Shown: in pieces, positions 18,118-26,966 of the stretch
How positions within the stretch are numbered: the first letter of the stretch is position 1
How the letters are laid out: every line of letters begins with the position of its first letter
NCBI RefSeq assembly: GCF_003173735.1
Contig: NZ_CP029551.1
Span: 2,256,001-2,320,000, forward strand
Direction of reading: 5' to 3'
DNA from: Methylobacterium radiodurans
Lineage (GTDB): Bacteria > Pseudomonadota > Alphaproteobacteria > Rhizobiales > Beijerinckiaceae
DNA: 64,000 nt
The notes under the pieces: model-generated
Database searches by the model: none
The model's input: the letters and a program-made list of their open reading frames with translations, nothing else
What the model was told of the DNA's origin: nothing
Position numbers and translations under genes: made by a program

Positions 18118-18579
18118 ATGCTGCGCGCGCGCTTCACCGCCGAGATGAAGGAGGCCATGAAGGCCGGCGAGAAGGACAAGCTCGCCACGATTCGGATGAT
18201 CCAGGCGGCGCTCAAGGACAAGGACATCGCGGCGCGCGGCCTGGGCAAGGAGGCGGTCTCCGACGAGGAGATCCTGGCGCTCCTGCAGAAGATGATCAAG
18301 CAGCGCACCGAATCGGCCGGCGTCTACGAGCAGGGCGGGCGTCCGGAACTCGCCGCGAACGAGCGCGCCGAGATCGCCGTGATCCAGGGGTTCCTGCCCC
18401 AGCAGATGGACGAGGCCGAGACCAAGGCCGCGATCGAAGCAGCGATCAGTGAGACGGGCGCCGCCGGTCCGAAGGACATGGGCAAGGTGATCGGCGCCCT
18501 GAAGGGCAAGTTCGCCGGCCGGATGGATTTCGGCAAGGCCAGCGGCCTCGTGAAGGACGCGCTCGCCGCCAAGGGCTGA
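18118..18579 (+). CDS. yqeY: GatB/YqeY domain protein
   Basis: 153 residues matching the stand-alone YqeY family, related to the tail domain of the GatB amidotransferase subunit: LRARFTAEMKEAMKAGEKDKLATIRMI, DEEILALLQKMIKQR, FLPQQMDEAE, and the C-terminal GPKDMGKVIGALKGKFAGRMD. The exact role is unknown; the domain binds tRNA in GatB. The start ATG 18118 follows AGGAGA. In many alphaproteobacteria this gene lies directly before dnaG and beside carA. Here carA is divergent and dnaG is about 14.5 kb away. Confidence 0.93.
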   Translation: MLRARFTAEMKEAMKAGEKDKLATIRMIQAALKDKDIAARGLGKEAVSDEEILALLQKMIKQRTESAGVYEQGGRPELAANERAEIAVIQGFLPQQMDEAETKAAIEAAISETGAAGPKDMGKVIGALKGKFAGRMDFGKASGLVKDALAAKG

Positions 18580-18670
18580 GGCAGCAGGCGGCGCGAGGGC
18601 CGCGGATCCCTTCTCACCGCCGCTCCGGCTAAGCCTCCGCTTCCCGCAGGCACGACAGGCTTCCTGCGGG

Positions 18671-18694
18671 CCTCTCCCCGCACGCGGGGAGAGG
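18671..18694. repeat. CTCTCCCCGC palindromic element, copy 1
   Basis: Arms CCTCTCCCCG / CGGGGAGAGG around a CACG loop, between yqeY and the downstream ABC operon, which converge here. A closely related palindrome occurs at 58620-58647, so it is a dispersed intergenic element rather than a gene-specific terminator. It may still help end both transcripts. Confidence 0.7.
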
Positions 18695-18728
18695 GGGGAG
18701 CCGCACCCTCAAGCGGCCGCAAGCCCGC

Positions 18729-19730
18729 CTACTCCATCGCGCGCTTGACGAAACGGTCCTCGAAGGTCTTGCCGAGGTCGATCTGCGCGCCCTGCAATTC
18801 GGGGTCGAGGGTGCGGACCAGTTCCAGCACGCTGCTCATGCCGTCTCGGCTCGGGATGCCGGTGCGTGAGTAGGTCGCCAGAGAGTTCTTCACCGCCTGC
18901 ACATAGAGCGCCCGGTCGCCGAAATGGTAGGCCGGCGGCACGAGGTCGGCGATCTCCTCGGGGCTCGCGGTGGCGAGCCACTTCAACGCCTTGCCGAAAG
19001 CGTTCACCACCTTCTGGGTGCCCATCGCGTGGCGCTCGATCCAGTCTTGCTTGGTGTAGACGACCGCGGCCGGGTTCGGGCCGCCGAAGAGCAGGCGCGT
19101 GCCCTCGTCGGTGCGGGTATCGACCAGAACCTTGATGTCGCCGTCCGCCTCCAGCTTCGCGATGACGGGATCGAGATGCGAGACCGCGTCGATCTCGCCC
19201 TTCTTCATCGCCGCGATGGCGCCGGCCCCGCCGCCGATGCCGATGAGGGGCGCGTCGGTGGCCTTCAGCCCGGCCTTGATCATGGCGTACTGCACCGCGA
19301 GCGCGGTCGAGGAGCCCGGCGCCGTCACGCCGATCTTGCGGCCCTTGAGGTCGGCCACGCTCTTGATCGTGTCGACGAGGTCCTTGCGCACGCCGATGAC
19401 GATGGCGGGCAGCCGGCCGAGCTCGCACACGGCCCGCACGTCCTGCCCCTTGGCCTGCATGCGCAGCGTGTGCTCGTAGGCGCCCGTGACCACGTCGACC
19501 GAGCCGCCGATCAGCGCCTGGAGCGAGCGGGCGCCGCCGCCGAAATCGTTGATCTCGGCGTCGATCCCCTCTTCCTTGAAGAAGCCCTTCCGCTCGGCGA
19601 TCGTCAGCGGCAGGTAGTAGAGCAGGGGCTTGCCGCCGACGCCGATGCGGACCTTCACCACGTCGGCGCGGGCGGTGTGACCGAGGCCCAGCACTGCTGC
19701 GGCGCCGAGGAGGAAGCTGCGGCGTTGCAT
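18729..19730 (-). CDS. ABC transporter periplasmic substrate-binding protein (SsuA/TauA/NMT1-like)
   Basis: 333 residues with an RR-containing export signal (MQRRSFLLGAAAVLGLG, cleaved near TARA-D). The fold is that of NMT1/THI5-like binding proteins for sulfonates, taurine, nitrate or pyrimidine precursors: the YYLPLTIAERKGFFKEEGID motif, then FGGGARSLQALIGGSVDVVTGAYEHTL and LKGRKIGVTAPGSST. The ligand cannot be read. It is the last gene of a three-gene minus-strand operon: ATPase, permease, binding protein. Confidence 0.9.
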   Translation of the reverse strand: MQRRSFLLGAAAVLGLGHTARADVVKVRIGVGGKPLLYYLPLTIAERKGFFKEEGIDAEINDFGGGARSLQALIGGSVDVVTGAYEHTLRMQAKGQDVRAVCELGRLPAIVIGVRKDLVDTIKSVADLKGRKIGVTAPGSSTALAVQYAMIKAGLKATDAPLIGIGGGAGAIAAMKKGEIDAVSHLDPVIAKLEADGDIKVLVDTRTDEGTRLLFGGPNPAAVVYTKQDWIERHAMGTQKVVNAFGKALKWLATASPEEIADLVPPAYHFGDRALYVQAVKNSLATYSRTGIPSRDGMSSVLELVRTLDPELQGAQIDLGKTFEDRFVKRAME

Positions 19731-19744
19731 CGGATAAGATCCTT

Positions 19745-20569
19745 TCAGCCTTGGCCGCCGGCTTGCGGGCGCCAGACGAGGAGACGGTTCTCGATCAGCG
19801 TGACGAGTGCGTCGATCACGATGACGAAGACGGTGAGGATCAGCATGCCGGCGAAGACGCCGGTGACGTCGAACACGCTCTCGGCCTCGTGGATCTTGTA
19901 GCCGAGCCCCGCCGACGAGCCGAGATACTCGCCCACCACCGCGCCGACGAGTGCGAAACCCACGGCCGTGTGGAGCGAGGAGAACATCCAGGTCAGCGCC
20001 GAGGGCCAGTAGACGTGGCGCAGCAGGCCGCGCTCGCTCATGCCCAGCATCCGGGCGTTGTTCAGCACTACCGGGCTCACCTCGCGCACGCCCTGGTAGA
20101 CGTTGAAGAACACGATGAAGAACACCAGCGTGAAGCCGAGCGCCACCTTCGACCAGATGCCGAGGCCGAACCAGAGCGCGAAGATCGGCGCCAGTACCAC
20201 GCGGGGCAGGGCGTTGGCCGCCTTGATGTAGGGGTCGAACACTGCCGCGAGCAGCGCGTTGCGGGCGAACAGGAAGCCGAAGGCGATGCCGCCCGCCGCC
20301 CCGAGCACGAAGGCCAGAACCGTCTCCTGCAGGGTGATCCAGAGATGGCCCCAGATCTCGGGGGTGAGCATCTCGGCCCAGGCGCGCGAGAGCACGGCCC
20401 CCGGCGTCGAGAAGAAGAACTGGATCTGCCGGGTCTCGCCGAGGATCGGGTAGGCGGTGAAGACGTGCCAGAGTCCGAGGCCGACGAGGCCGACGCCGAT
20501 CTGGAGCGCGAGGAGCACGAGGCGGTTCACCGGCTGTCTCCGGGGCGCATCAGGCCGGGCCGCTGGCAT
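19745..20569 (-). CDS. ABC transporter permease (SsuC/TauC-like)
   Basis: 274 residues with about six membrane helices and the BPD_transp_1 coupling loop (ANALPRVVLAPIFALWFGLGIWSKVALGF, the EAA-type motif). It forms the membrane channel of the importer. ATG 20569 lies inside the 3' end of the ATPase gene (20-nt overlap), so the two are co-translated, and the binding-protein gene follows after 14 bp. Confidence 0.92.
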   Translation of the reverse strand: MPAARPDAPRRQPVNRLVLLALQIGVGLVGLGLWHVFTAYPILGETRQIQFFFSTPGAVLSRAWAEMLTPEIWGHLWITLQETVLAFVLGAAGGIAFGFLFARNALLAAVFDPYIKAANALPRVVLAPIFALWFGLGIWSKVALGFTLVFFIVFFNVYQGVREVSPVVLNNARMLGMSERGLLRHVYWPSALTWMFSSLHTAVGFALVGAVVGEYLGSSAGLGYKIHEAESVFDVTGVFAGMLILTVFVIVIDALVTLIENRLLVWRPQAGGQG

Positions 20570-21413
20570 AGGCGCGCGAGACCTCGACCCGCAGGCAGGA
20601 CCAGATCTCGCGATAGAGATCGTGGAATCGGGGCTCCAGCCGGATCTCGCTGATGTCGCGGGGCCGGGGGAGCGGCACGGGGAAGTCGCCGACGATGCGC
20701 GCGGCGGGGCCGGCCGAGAGCACGATCACCCGGTCGGAGAGGGCGATCGCCTCCTCGAGGTCGTGAGTCACGAAGATCACCGCCTTGCGATTCTGCGCCC
20801 AGAGGTCGAGGAGCAGGTTGCCCATGATCTGGCGGGTCTGCGCGTCGAGCGGCCCAAATGGCTCGTCCATCAGCAGGATCTCGGGATCGCGGATCAGCAT
20901 CTGGGCGAGCGCCACGCGCTTGCGCTGGCCGCCCGAGAGCATGTGGGGGTAGCGGTCGGTGAAGGTCGCGAGCCCGACCCGGCCGAGCCAGGCGCGCGCC
21001 CGCTCCAGCGCCTCGGCCCGGCGCACGCCCTGCGGTTCGAGGGCGACCGCGACGTTGTCGAGCGCCGTCTTCCAGGGCATCAGCGCGTCGGCCTGGAAGA
21101 GGTAGCCGGCCCGGCCGTTCAACCCGGCGAGCGGCTCTCCGAAGATGTCGACCCGGCCGGCGGCGGGCTTCAGGAGCCCCGCGGCAGCGTTGAGGATCGT
21201 GGACTTGCCCGAGCCCGTGGGCCCGACCACGGCGACGAACGCGCCGGGCGCGACCGCGAGGTCGATGCCCTCCACCGCGACGTAGCGCTGAGCGCCCTTC
21301 TTGCCGCCCTTCAGGGTGAACGCGATGGTGACGTCGTCGAGGCGCACGGCCGCCTGCCGAGGCGTCGCCGTCGCGTCCACCGTCCCGGCCGAGCCGTGCC
21401 GGCTGCCGTCCAT
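20550..21413 (-). CDS. ABC transporter ATP-binding protein (SsuB/TauB-like)
   Basis: The nucleotide-binding subunit of the importer. It has Walker A GPTGSGKST, a Q-loop (YLFQADALMPWKT), signature MLSGGQRKR, Walker B ILLMDEPFGPLDAQT, and the switch histidine in FVTHDLEEA. ATG 21413 is chosen because GGGAGA stands 6 nt before it; the longer frame to 21539 has no such site. Length is about 287 residues. It is first in the operon, so the promoter should lie in 21414-21587. Confidence 0.93.
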   Translation of the reverse strand: MDGSRHGSAGTVDATATPRQAAVRLDDVTIAFTLKGGKKGAQRYVAVEGIDLAVAPGAFVAVVGPTGSGKSTILNAAAGLLKPAAGRVDIFGEPLAGLNGRAGYLFQADALMPWKTALDNVAVALEPQGVRRAEALERARAWLGRVGLATFTDRYPHMLSGGQRKRVALAQMLIRDPEILLMDEPFGPLDAQTRQIMGNLLLDLWAQNRKAVIFVTHDLEEAIALSDRVIVLSAGPAARIVGDFPVPLPRPRDISEIRLEPRFHDLYREIWSCLRVEVSRAYASGPA

Positions 21414-21587
21414 CCGTGTTCTCCCGTGGCCGTCACCCGTCCCTTGGTCCTGACGGCCTTGGCGCCCTTTCTCCCCGAGCGGGCGCGTGAGATCAATCGC
21501 GCGCCGCGCGCTGCGGCGAGACAGAAACGTCCCCACCAACCGGATTTTTTCGCATTCAGCGCGGGATGAAACGGGCTGTGCGAAGCG

Positions 21588-22649
21588 TCAGCGCAGCCGG
21601 TTCGCGCCCTCGGCGAGCACGCGGGTGAGGGCGGCGGCGTCCCGGATCCTGGCCAGCGCCGCGCCCTGGCCGGCCCAGAGCGGCGTGAAGTCGCCCGAGC
21701 CCCCGGCCTCGGCCGCCGCGCGCAGCGGCTGCAGCGCGACGGCCGCCCGCGGGAAGGCAGGCGCATCGGGTGCGATCGGTCCGAGCTCCCGCATCGCCCG
21801 GTTGCGGATGCCGCGGGCGGGACGGCCTGTGAAGACCGTGGTGAGCGCCGTGTCGGCGTCGCCCGCTTCCGCTAGCGCGCGGGCGTGGACCGGCGACAGC
21901 CCGGCCGCCTCGCAGGCGAGGTAGGCGGTGCCGACCTGCACCGCGGATGCTCCGAGCGCGAACGCGGCGGCCGAGCCACGGGCATCCGCGATGCCGCCCG
22001 CCGCGATCACCGGCAGGTCCACGGCGTCCACGACCTGCGGCACCAGGGCGAGCGTGCCGACTTGGCCGGCGAGGTCGTCCGTCAGGAACATGCCGCGGTG
22101 ACCGCCGGCCTCCACGCCCTGCGCGATGACGGCATCGACCCGGTGTTCGGCGAGCCAGCGCGCCTCGGCGACCGTGGTGGCGCAGCCCAGGACGCGGCAG
22201 CCCGCGGCCCGCACCCGGGCCAGGAGGTCCGGCTCGGGGAGCCCGAAATGGAAGCTGACCACCGGCGGGCGCAACTCCGTCACGATCTCGGCCATGGCTG
22301 AATCGAACGGCGCGCGCTCCGGCCCTGGCGCGACCGCCGCCGGATCGAGCCCGAGCGCGGCGTAGGCCGGGGCGAGGCGGGCAGCCCACGCTGCTTCCCG
22401 CTCGGGATCCGGCGCGGCGCGGCGGTGCGCGAAGAAGTTGAGGTTGAACGGCCGGTCGGTCCGCGCCCGCAAAGCCGCGACCTCGGCGCGGATCTGATCC
22501 GGGCTCATCGCCGCGCAGGCGATCGAGCCGAGCCCGCCGGCCGCGCTCACCACGACGGCGAGCGCCGGCTTCGGCCCGATCATCGGAGCCTGGATCACCG
22601 GGTGCTCCAGGCCGAAGCGCTCACAGAACGCGTGACGCGGATCGCTCAT
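21588..22649 (-). CDS. Nitronate monooxygenase family flavoprotein (2-nitropropane dioxygenase-like)
   Basis: An FMN-dependent TIM-barrel enzyme that oxidises alkyl nitronates such as propionate-3-nitronate; some relatives are enoyl-ACP reductases of the FabK type. Family motifs: GLEHPVIQAPMIG at the start, AAGGLGSIACAAMSPDQ, VDAVIAQGVEAGGHRGMF (FMN phosphate and catalytic His region), VIAAGGIADARGSAAAFALGASAVQVGTAYL. ATG 22649 after GAGGGA gives 353 residues. It stands between the ABC importer operon and the flagellar cluster, with no obvious functional link to either. Confidence 0.9.
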   Translation of the reverse strand: MSDPRHAFCERFGLEHPVIQAPMIGPKPALAVVVSAAGGLGSIACAAMSPDQIRAEVAALRARTDRPFNLNFFAHRRAAPDPEREAAWAARLAPAYAALGLDPAAVAPGPERAPFDSAMAEIVTELRPPVVSFHFGLPEPDLLARVRAAGCRVLGCATTVAEARWLAEHRVDAVIAQGVEAGGHRGMFLTDDLAGQVGTLALVPQVVDAVDLPVIAAGGIADARGSAAAFALGASAVQVGTAYLACEAAGLSPVHARALAEAGDADTALTTVFTGRPARGIRNRAMRELGPIAPDAPAFPRAAVALQPLRAAAEAGGSGDFTPLWAGQGAALARIRDAAALTRVLAEGANRLR

Positions 22650-22730
22650 TGGTCCCTCGTCGAATCGAAAGATGGACGAGGGATGCACCTTTTCCGGCCG
22701 CCGCGCTACCGCGCGGGGGCGCGGCCCGCC

Positions 22731-23489
22731 TCAGAACGGCAGCAGCACGTCGATCACCTGCTGGCCGTAGCGGGGCTGCTGCACGTCGGTGATCTGGCCG
22801 CGGCCGCCATAGGCGATGCGGGCCTGGGCGATCTTGGCCGAGTCGATGGTGTTGTCGGACTCGATGTCCTCCGGCCGCACCACGCCCGCCACGATCAGCT
22901 CGCGCACCTCGAAATTGACCCGTATCTCCTGCTTGCCCTCGACCACGAGGTTGCCGTTCGGCAGCACCTGCGTGACCACCGCCGCGATGTTGGTGGTGAC
23001 CGTCTCGGCCCGCTGCACTGAGCCGGCGCCGTCGCTCGACGTGTTGGAGGTGGCGTTGAGCAGCTTGTCGGCTGCGATGCCGGCCGCGGCCACGCCCGCG
23101 TTCTTCTCCAAGCCGAAGGCGTTCGGCAGGCCGAAGCCCTCGCTGTTCGAGCGCGAGCGCTTGGTCTCGTTGTTGAGATTCGCCCGGTCGGTGACGTTCA
23201 CCTTCACGGTGACGAGGTCGCCGATGCGGGCGGCGCGCTGGTCCTTGAAGAAGGCGCGCGAGCCGGTGCGCCAGAGGGAGTTCGGCGCGTAGGAGACCGG
23301 CTGCACGTCGGGCATCGGCATCCGCACCGGCTTGTAACCGGGCTGGCTCGTCGGGTCCTCGATCGCGGACAGAGCCGGCTGCGCGCCGATCTGAGAGAGT
23401 CGGTCGGCGGTGTTGCAGGCGCCGAGCCCGGCGCAGGCGAGCGCGAGGAGCGGGAGGCGCAGGGCGGAGCGGGTCACCAGGCGGGTCAT
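22731..23489 (-). CDS. flgH: Flagellar L-ring lipoprotein FlgH
   Basis: Forms the outer-membrane L-ring bushing of the flagellum. The 252-residue precursor has a lipoprotein signal ending in the lipobox LGAC (Cys25). FlgH motifs follow: PNSLWRTGSRAFFKDQRAARIGDLVTV, VLPNGNLVVEGKQEIRVNFEVREL, GVVRPEDIESDNTIDSAKIAQARIAYGGRG, and the terminal VIDVLLPF. It is the last gene of flgF-flgG-flgA-flgH on the minus strand. flgI (P-ring), often nearby in this group, is absent from the window. Confidence 0.97.
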   Translation of the reverse strand: MTRLVTRSALRLPLLALACAGLGACNTADRLSQIGAQPALSAIEDPTSQPGYKPVRMPMPDVQPVSYAPNSLWRTGSRAFFKDQRAARIGDLVTVKVNVTDRANLNNETKRSRSNSEGFGLPNAFGLEKNAGVAAAGIAADKLLNATSNTSSDGAGSVQRAETVTTNIAAVVTQVLPNGNLVVEGKQEIRVNFEVRELIVAGVVRPEDIESDNTIDSAKIAQARIAYGGRGQITDVQQPRYGQQVIDVLLPF

Positions 23490-23512
23490 GGGCTCGAACC
23501 GGCGTGTCAGGA

Positions 23513-24616
23513 TCAGCGGAGGGCGGTGGGGCCGGGCAGGGCGGCGCTGGCCTGACGCTGCGGCGCGGCCGGACCGACCGAGACGCGCCCCTGGCCCACG
23601 ACGATCGCCTGCAGCACCTTCTTGGAGACCGCGTTGACGACGGTGACGACGGCGCCGAGCCGGCCGGGCTCACTCGCGATGCCGCGCATGGAGAGCGTGA
23701 TGCCGGGCGCCTCGTAGAGGATCGTCACCATCTCGCCGCGGGCGACGAGTTCGGGCGGCGCCGTGTCGCCCGTGCGCAGGACCGTGCCGGCGCCGAGCGC
23801 GCGCTGCGCCACCTCGCCGATGGCCGGCTGGGCGAGTGCGTCCTGCGGCGCGCCCTCGCGCGGCCGGCGCTCCAGCGCGAAATCCGTATCCGAGAGGCGC
23901 TCGCCGCGCGTCACCGCCCGGGTGAGGATCGCGACCTCGCGCAGCTCGACGGCGACACCGGTCACCCGCAGGCTCGCCTGGCGCTCGCCGAGGCTGATCA
24001 GCGCCGCGAACCGGCGGGTGCGCGGTTCGTATGTGAGGTCCAGCGCCGCGACCTGCCCGTCGAGGTCGGTCGGCGCCAGCAGCACCGGCGCCTCGCCGTC
24101 GAGGCGCACGTTGAGCATCTTCGCGTCGAGGGCGAAGCCGGTCTCCAGGCCGCGCTTCAGCGCCGCCTCGATCTCGGCCGGCGTCACGCGACGGGCGGCG
24201 CGCTGCACGCTGACCTGCACCCGGCCGCCGGTCTCCACCGGCCCGAGCCCGGCCGTGGCGGCGGCGTCGATGATGCGCCGGGCCTGGATGGTTCCGGTGG
24301 CGCCCAGAGCTGGCGCGCGGAAGAGCGGGCGCGCCGCCGCCGCCTCGGGAGCGTTCTCCACGAGGTCGCCGAGGGTGAGCACGTCCCCGCGGGCGGTCAC
24401 GTCGCCACGCAGGCGCATCGGCGCGTCGGCGAGCGCCGGCAGCGCGTAGACCCCGACCATCGCGAGGGCCGCGAAGGCGAGCCCGGCGCGCAGGACCACG
24501 GCGAAGCGCATCGGCACGGCGCGCGAGGGAGGGCGGCGCACGATCGGCCTCAGGTCGGCGAAGTCGGCCTGGTCCTCGGCCGAGGTCGCGTAGGCGGTTC
24601 CGGAACGGTCGGTCAT
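23513..24616 (-). CDS. flgA: Flagellar P-ring assembly chaperone FlgA
   Basis: A periplasmic chaperone needed for P-ring (FlgI) assembly. 367 residues; the C-terminal SAF/ChapFlgA part (AILTRAVTRGERLSDTDFALERRP, VLRTGDTAPPELVARGEMVTILYEAPGITLSMRGIA) is clear. The annotated start gives a 35-residue cytoplasmic N-tail before the hydrophobic signal (FAVVLRAGLAFAALAMVG). An internal Met36 (24511) would give a normal signal peptide, but neither start has a good ribosome site. The gap to flgG is 14 bp. Confidence 0.93.
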   Translation of the reverse strand: MTDRSGTAYATSAEDQADFADLRPIVRRPPSRAVPMRFAVVLRAGLAFAALAMVGVYALPALADAPMRLRGDVTARGDVLTLGDLVENAPEAAAARPLFRAPALGATGTIQARRIIDAAATAGLGPVETGGRVQVSVQRAARRVTPAEIEAALKRGLETGFALDAKMLNVRLDGEAPVLLAPTDLDGQVAALDLTYEPRTRRFAALISLGERQASLRVTGVAVELREVAILTRAVTRGERLSDTDFALERRPREGAPQDALAQPAIGEVAQRALGAGTVLRTGDTAPPELVARGEMVTILYEAPGITLSMRGIASEPGRLGAVVTVVNAVSKKVLQAIVVGQGRVSVGPAAPQRQASAALPGPTALR

Positions 24617-24630
24617 GGCGCGTCCAGGGA

Positions 24631-25422
<792 letters not shown>

Positions 25423-25435
25423 CGCTCAGACTCCC

Positions 25436-26176
25436 TTAGGCGACGTCGGCGAGGCGGCGGATCGCCGTGCCCCGGAGGTCGTCGAGACGCGTGATCATGC
25501 TGGAGACCGTCGCGTAGGTGCGGTTCAGGTCCATCAGCCGGGTCATCTCGACGACAGGCCGGACGTTGGAGCGCTCTAGCGCGCCGGGTTCAAGTCGGGC
25601 CTCGAGGCCGGCGGGCCGGGGCGCCGCGATGGAGGCGTAGAGATTGCCGCCCTCGCTCGTCAGGCGCTGCGGATTGGCGAAGGTGACGAGCCGGAGCTTG
25701 CCCCGGACGCCGAAATTCGTGGAGACGGTGCCGTCCGCGCCGATGGTCAGGCCGGTCTCCTGCGCGTTGATCGCGATCGGACCGCCCTCGCCGAGCACCG
25801 GGTTGCCGTCGCTCGTCACGATCTGACCCTGCGCATTGATCTCCAGCGCGCCGTTGCGGGTGTAGCGCTCGCCCTGCGGCGTCTGCACCGCCAGGAAGGC
25901 CTCGCCGCGGATCGCCACGTTGAGCGGGTTGCCCGTCTGCTCGATCGCCCCCTGCGAGAGGTTGAGCACGGTGCCCTGGTCGATCACGTAGGAGACGCGC
26001 CGGTCCGAGCCCGTGAAGCTGTCGGCGCTCGCCACCGGCATCAAGTATTCCTGGAAGCGGGTGTCCCGGGACTTGAAGCCCGTGGTCGAGACGTTCGCCA
26101 TGTTGTTGGCGATGACGTCGAGCTGGCGCTGGAGCGCGGCCTGGCTCGACACACCGACGAAGAGAGCGTTCTGCAT
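25436..26176 (-). CDS. flgF: Flagellar proximal rod protein FlgF
   Basis: A proximal rod subunit related to FlgG. ATG 26176 (MQNALFVGVSSQAALQRQLD) is used rather than the frame's 26224 opening, giving 246 residues, the family length. Motifs: VIANNMANVSTTGFKSRDTRFQEYLMP, VAIRGEAFLAVQTPQGERYTRNGALEIN, C-terminal MTRLMDLNRTYATVSSMITRLDDLR. It is the first gene of the minus-strand rod and ring operon, with a sigma-54-like element about 45 bp upstream. Confidence 0.97.
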   Translation of the reverse strand: MQNALFVGVSSQAALQRQLDVIANNMANVSTTGFKSRDTRFQEYLMPVASADSFTGSDRRVSYVIDQGTVLNLSQGAIEQTGNPLNVAIRGEAFLAVQTPQGERYTRNGALEINAQGQIVTSDGNPVLGEGGPIAINAQETGLTIGADGTVSTNFGVRGKLRLVTFANPQRLTSEGGNLYASIAAPRPAGLEARLEPGALERSNVRPVVEMTRLMDLNRTYATVSSMITRLDDLRGTAIRRLADVA

Positions 26177-26220
26177 CTTTGGACCCGGGACGTGCCGCGG
26201 GGGGCGGCCCTGTCCACAGC

Positions 26221-26235
26221 GCATCGCTCGTGCCA
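26221..26235 (-). promoter_or_regulatory. Candidate sigma-54 promoter of flgFGAH
   Basis: The minus strand reads TGGCACG-AGCG-ATGC: a perfect -24 half (TGGCACG), exact 10-nt GG-GC spacing, and ATGC in place of TTGC at -12. Transcription would start near 26209, giving a leader of about 33 nt before flgF. In Caulobacter the flgF operon is sigma-54 dependent (established knowledge), which supports the call. Confidence 0.6.
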
Positions 26236-26351
26236 GCGGCGGCCAGGAAGAAGATGCTTTCTGAATCAGTGGGTTGGCGCGGGGCGCCCGCCGTCGCCGG
26301 CCCGGCCCGAAGCGCCCGGCGGCAAAGGCGACCCGGCAGTTCTTGCCGCCT

Positions 26352-26367
26352 TAACGGCGCGTTAACC
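26352..26367 (+). promoter_or_regulatory. CtrA-binding site upstream of fliL
   Basis: TTAA-CGGCGCG-TTAAC exactly matches the CtrA consensus TTAA-N7-TTAAC. It lies about 85-100 bp before the fliL start in the divergent flagellar intergenic region. CtrA directly controls early flagellar operons, including fliLM, in Caulobacter; transfer to this organism is inference. Confidence 0.7.
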
Positions 26368-26452
26368 GCGTTCGCCGGATATCGGAGGACACCGGCCGTC
26401 CACCGTCAGGATGCGTCGGCTAAGTCCCGACTCTTCGCCGGATCCGACTCGC

Positions 26453-26959
26453 ATGGCCAAGAAGCCCAAGAAGGCGCCCGCCGCGGAGGGCGAGGCCGGC
26501 GCGGCCGAGGCCCCGAAGAGCCGTAAGAAGCTCTTCATCGCGGCCGGCGCCGCGGCGCTCCTCGTGCTGGGCGGGGGCGGTGCCTTCGTGATGAAGAAGC
26601 GCGGCGCCGAGGCGCAGGCGGCGCACGCCGACGAGCAGAAGCCCGTCGTCTTTCTCGACATGCGCGAGATGATGCTGAACCTCTCGTCCGAGGCCGGCTC
26701 CGGCCAGGAGCGGGCGAAGTACGCCAAGCTCCGCATCACGCTCGAATTGAAGGACGCCAAGGTCGAGGGCGAGGTGAAGCCCCTGATGCCGCGCGTGGAG
26801 GACACCCTGCAGGTCTACATGCGGGAGCTTCGTCCGAGCGACCTCTCGGGCTCCGTGGGCCTCTACCGGCTGCGCGAGGAATTGCTGCGCCGGGTCAACG
26901 TGGCGATCTACCCGGCCAAGGTCGAGGCCGTGCTCTTCAAGGACGTGATCATCCAGTAG
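26453..26959 (+). CDS. fliL: Flagellar basal-body protein FliL
   Basis: A single-pass inner-membrane protein that surrounds the stator and supports torque. With ATG 26453 it has 168 residues: a Lys/Ala-rich cytoplasmic tail, a transmembrane helix at about 26-47 (KKLFIAAGAAALLVLGGGGA), and a periplasmic stomatin-like FliL domain (VVFLDMREMMLNLSSEAGSG, YAKLRITLELKDAKVEGEVK, LREELLRRVNVAIYPAKVEA, VLFKDVIIQ). An upstream in-frame ATG at 26411 would add 14 residues. fliM follows after 7 bp. Confidence 0.95.
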   Translation: MAKKPKKAPAAEGEAGAAEAPKSRKKLFIAAGAAALLVLGGGGAFVMKKRGAEAQAAHADEQKPVVFLDMREMMLNLSSEAGSGQERAKYAKLRITLELKDAKVEGEVKPLMPRVEDTLQVYMRELRPSDLSGSVGLYRLREELLRRVNVAIYPAKVEAVLFKDVIIQ

Positions 26960-26966
26960 GCCCGAC

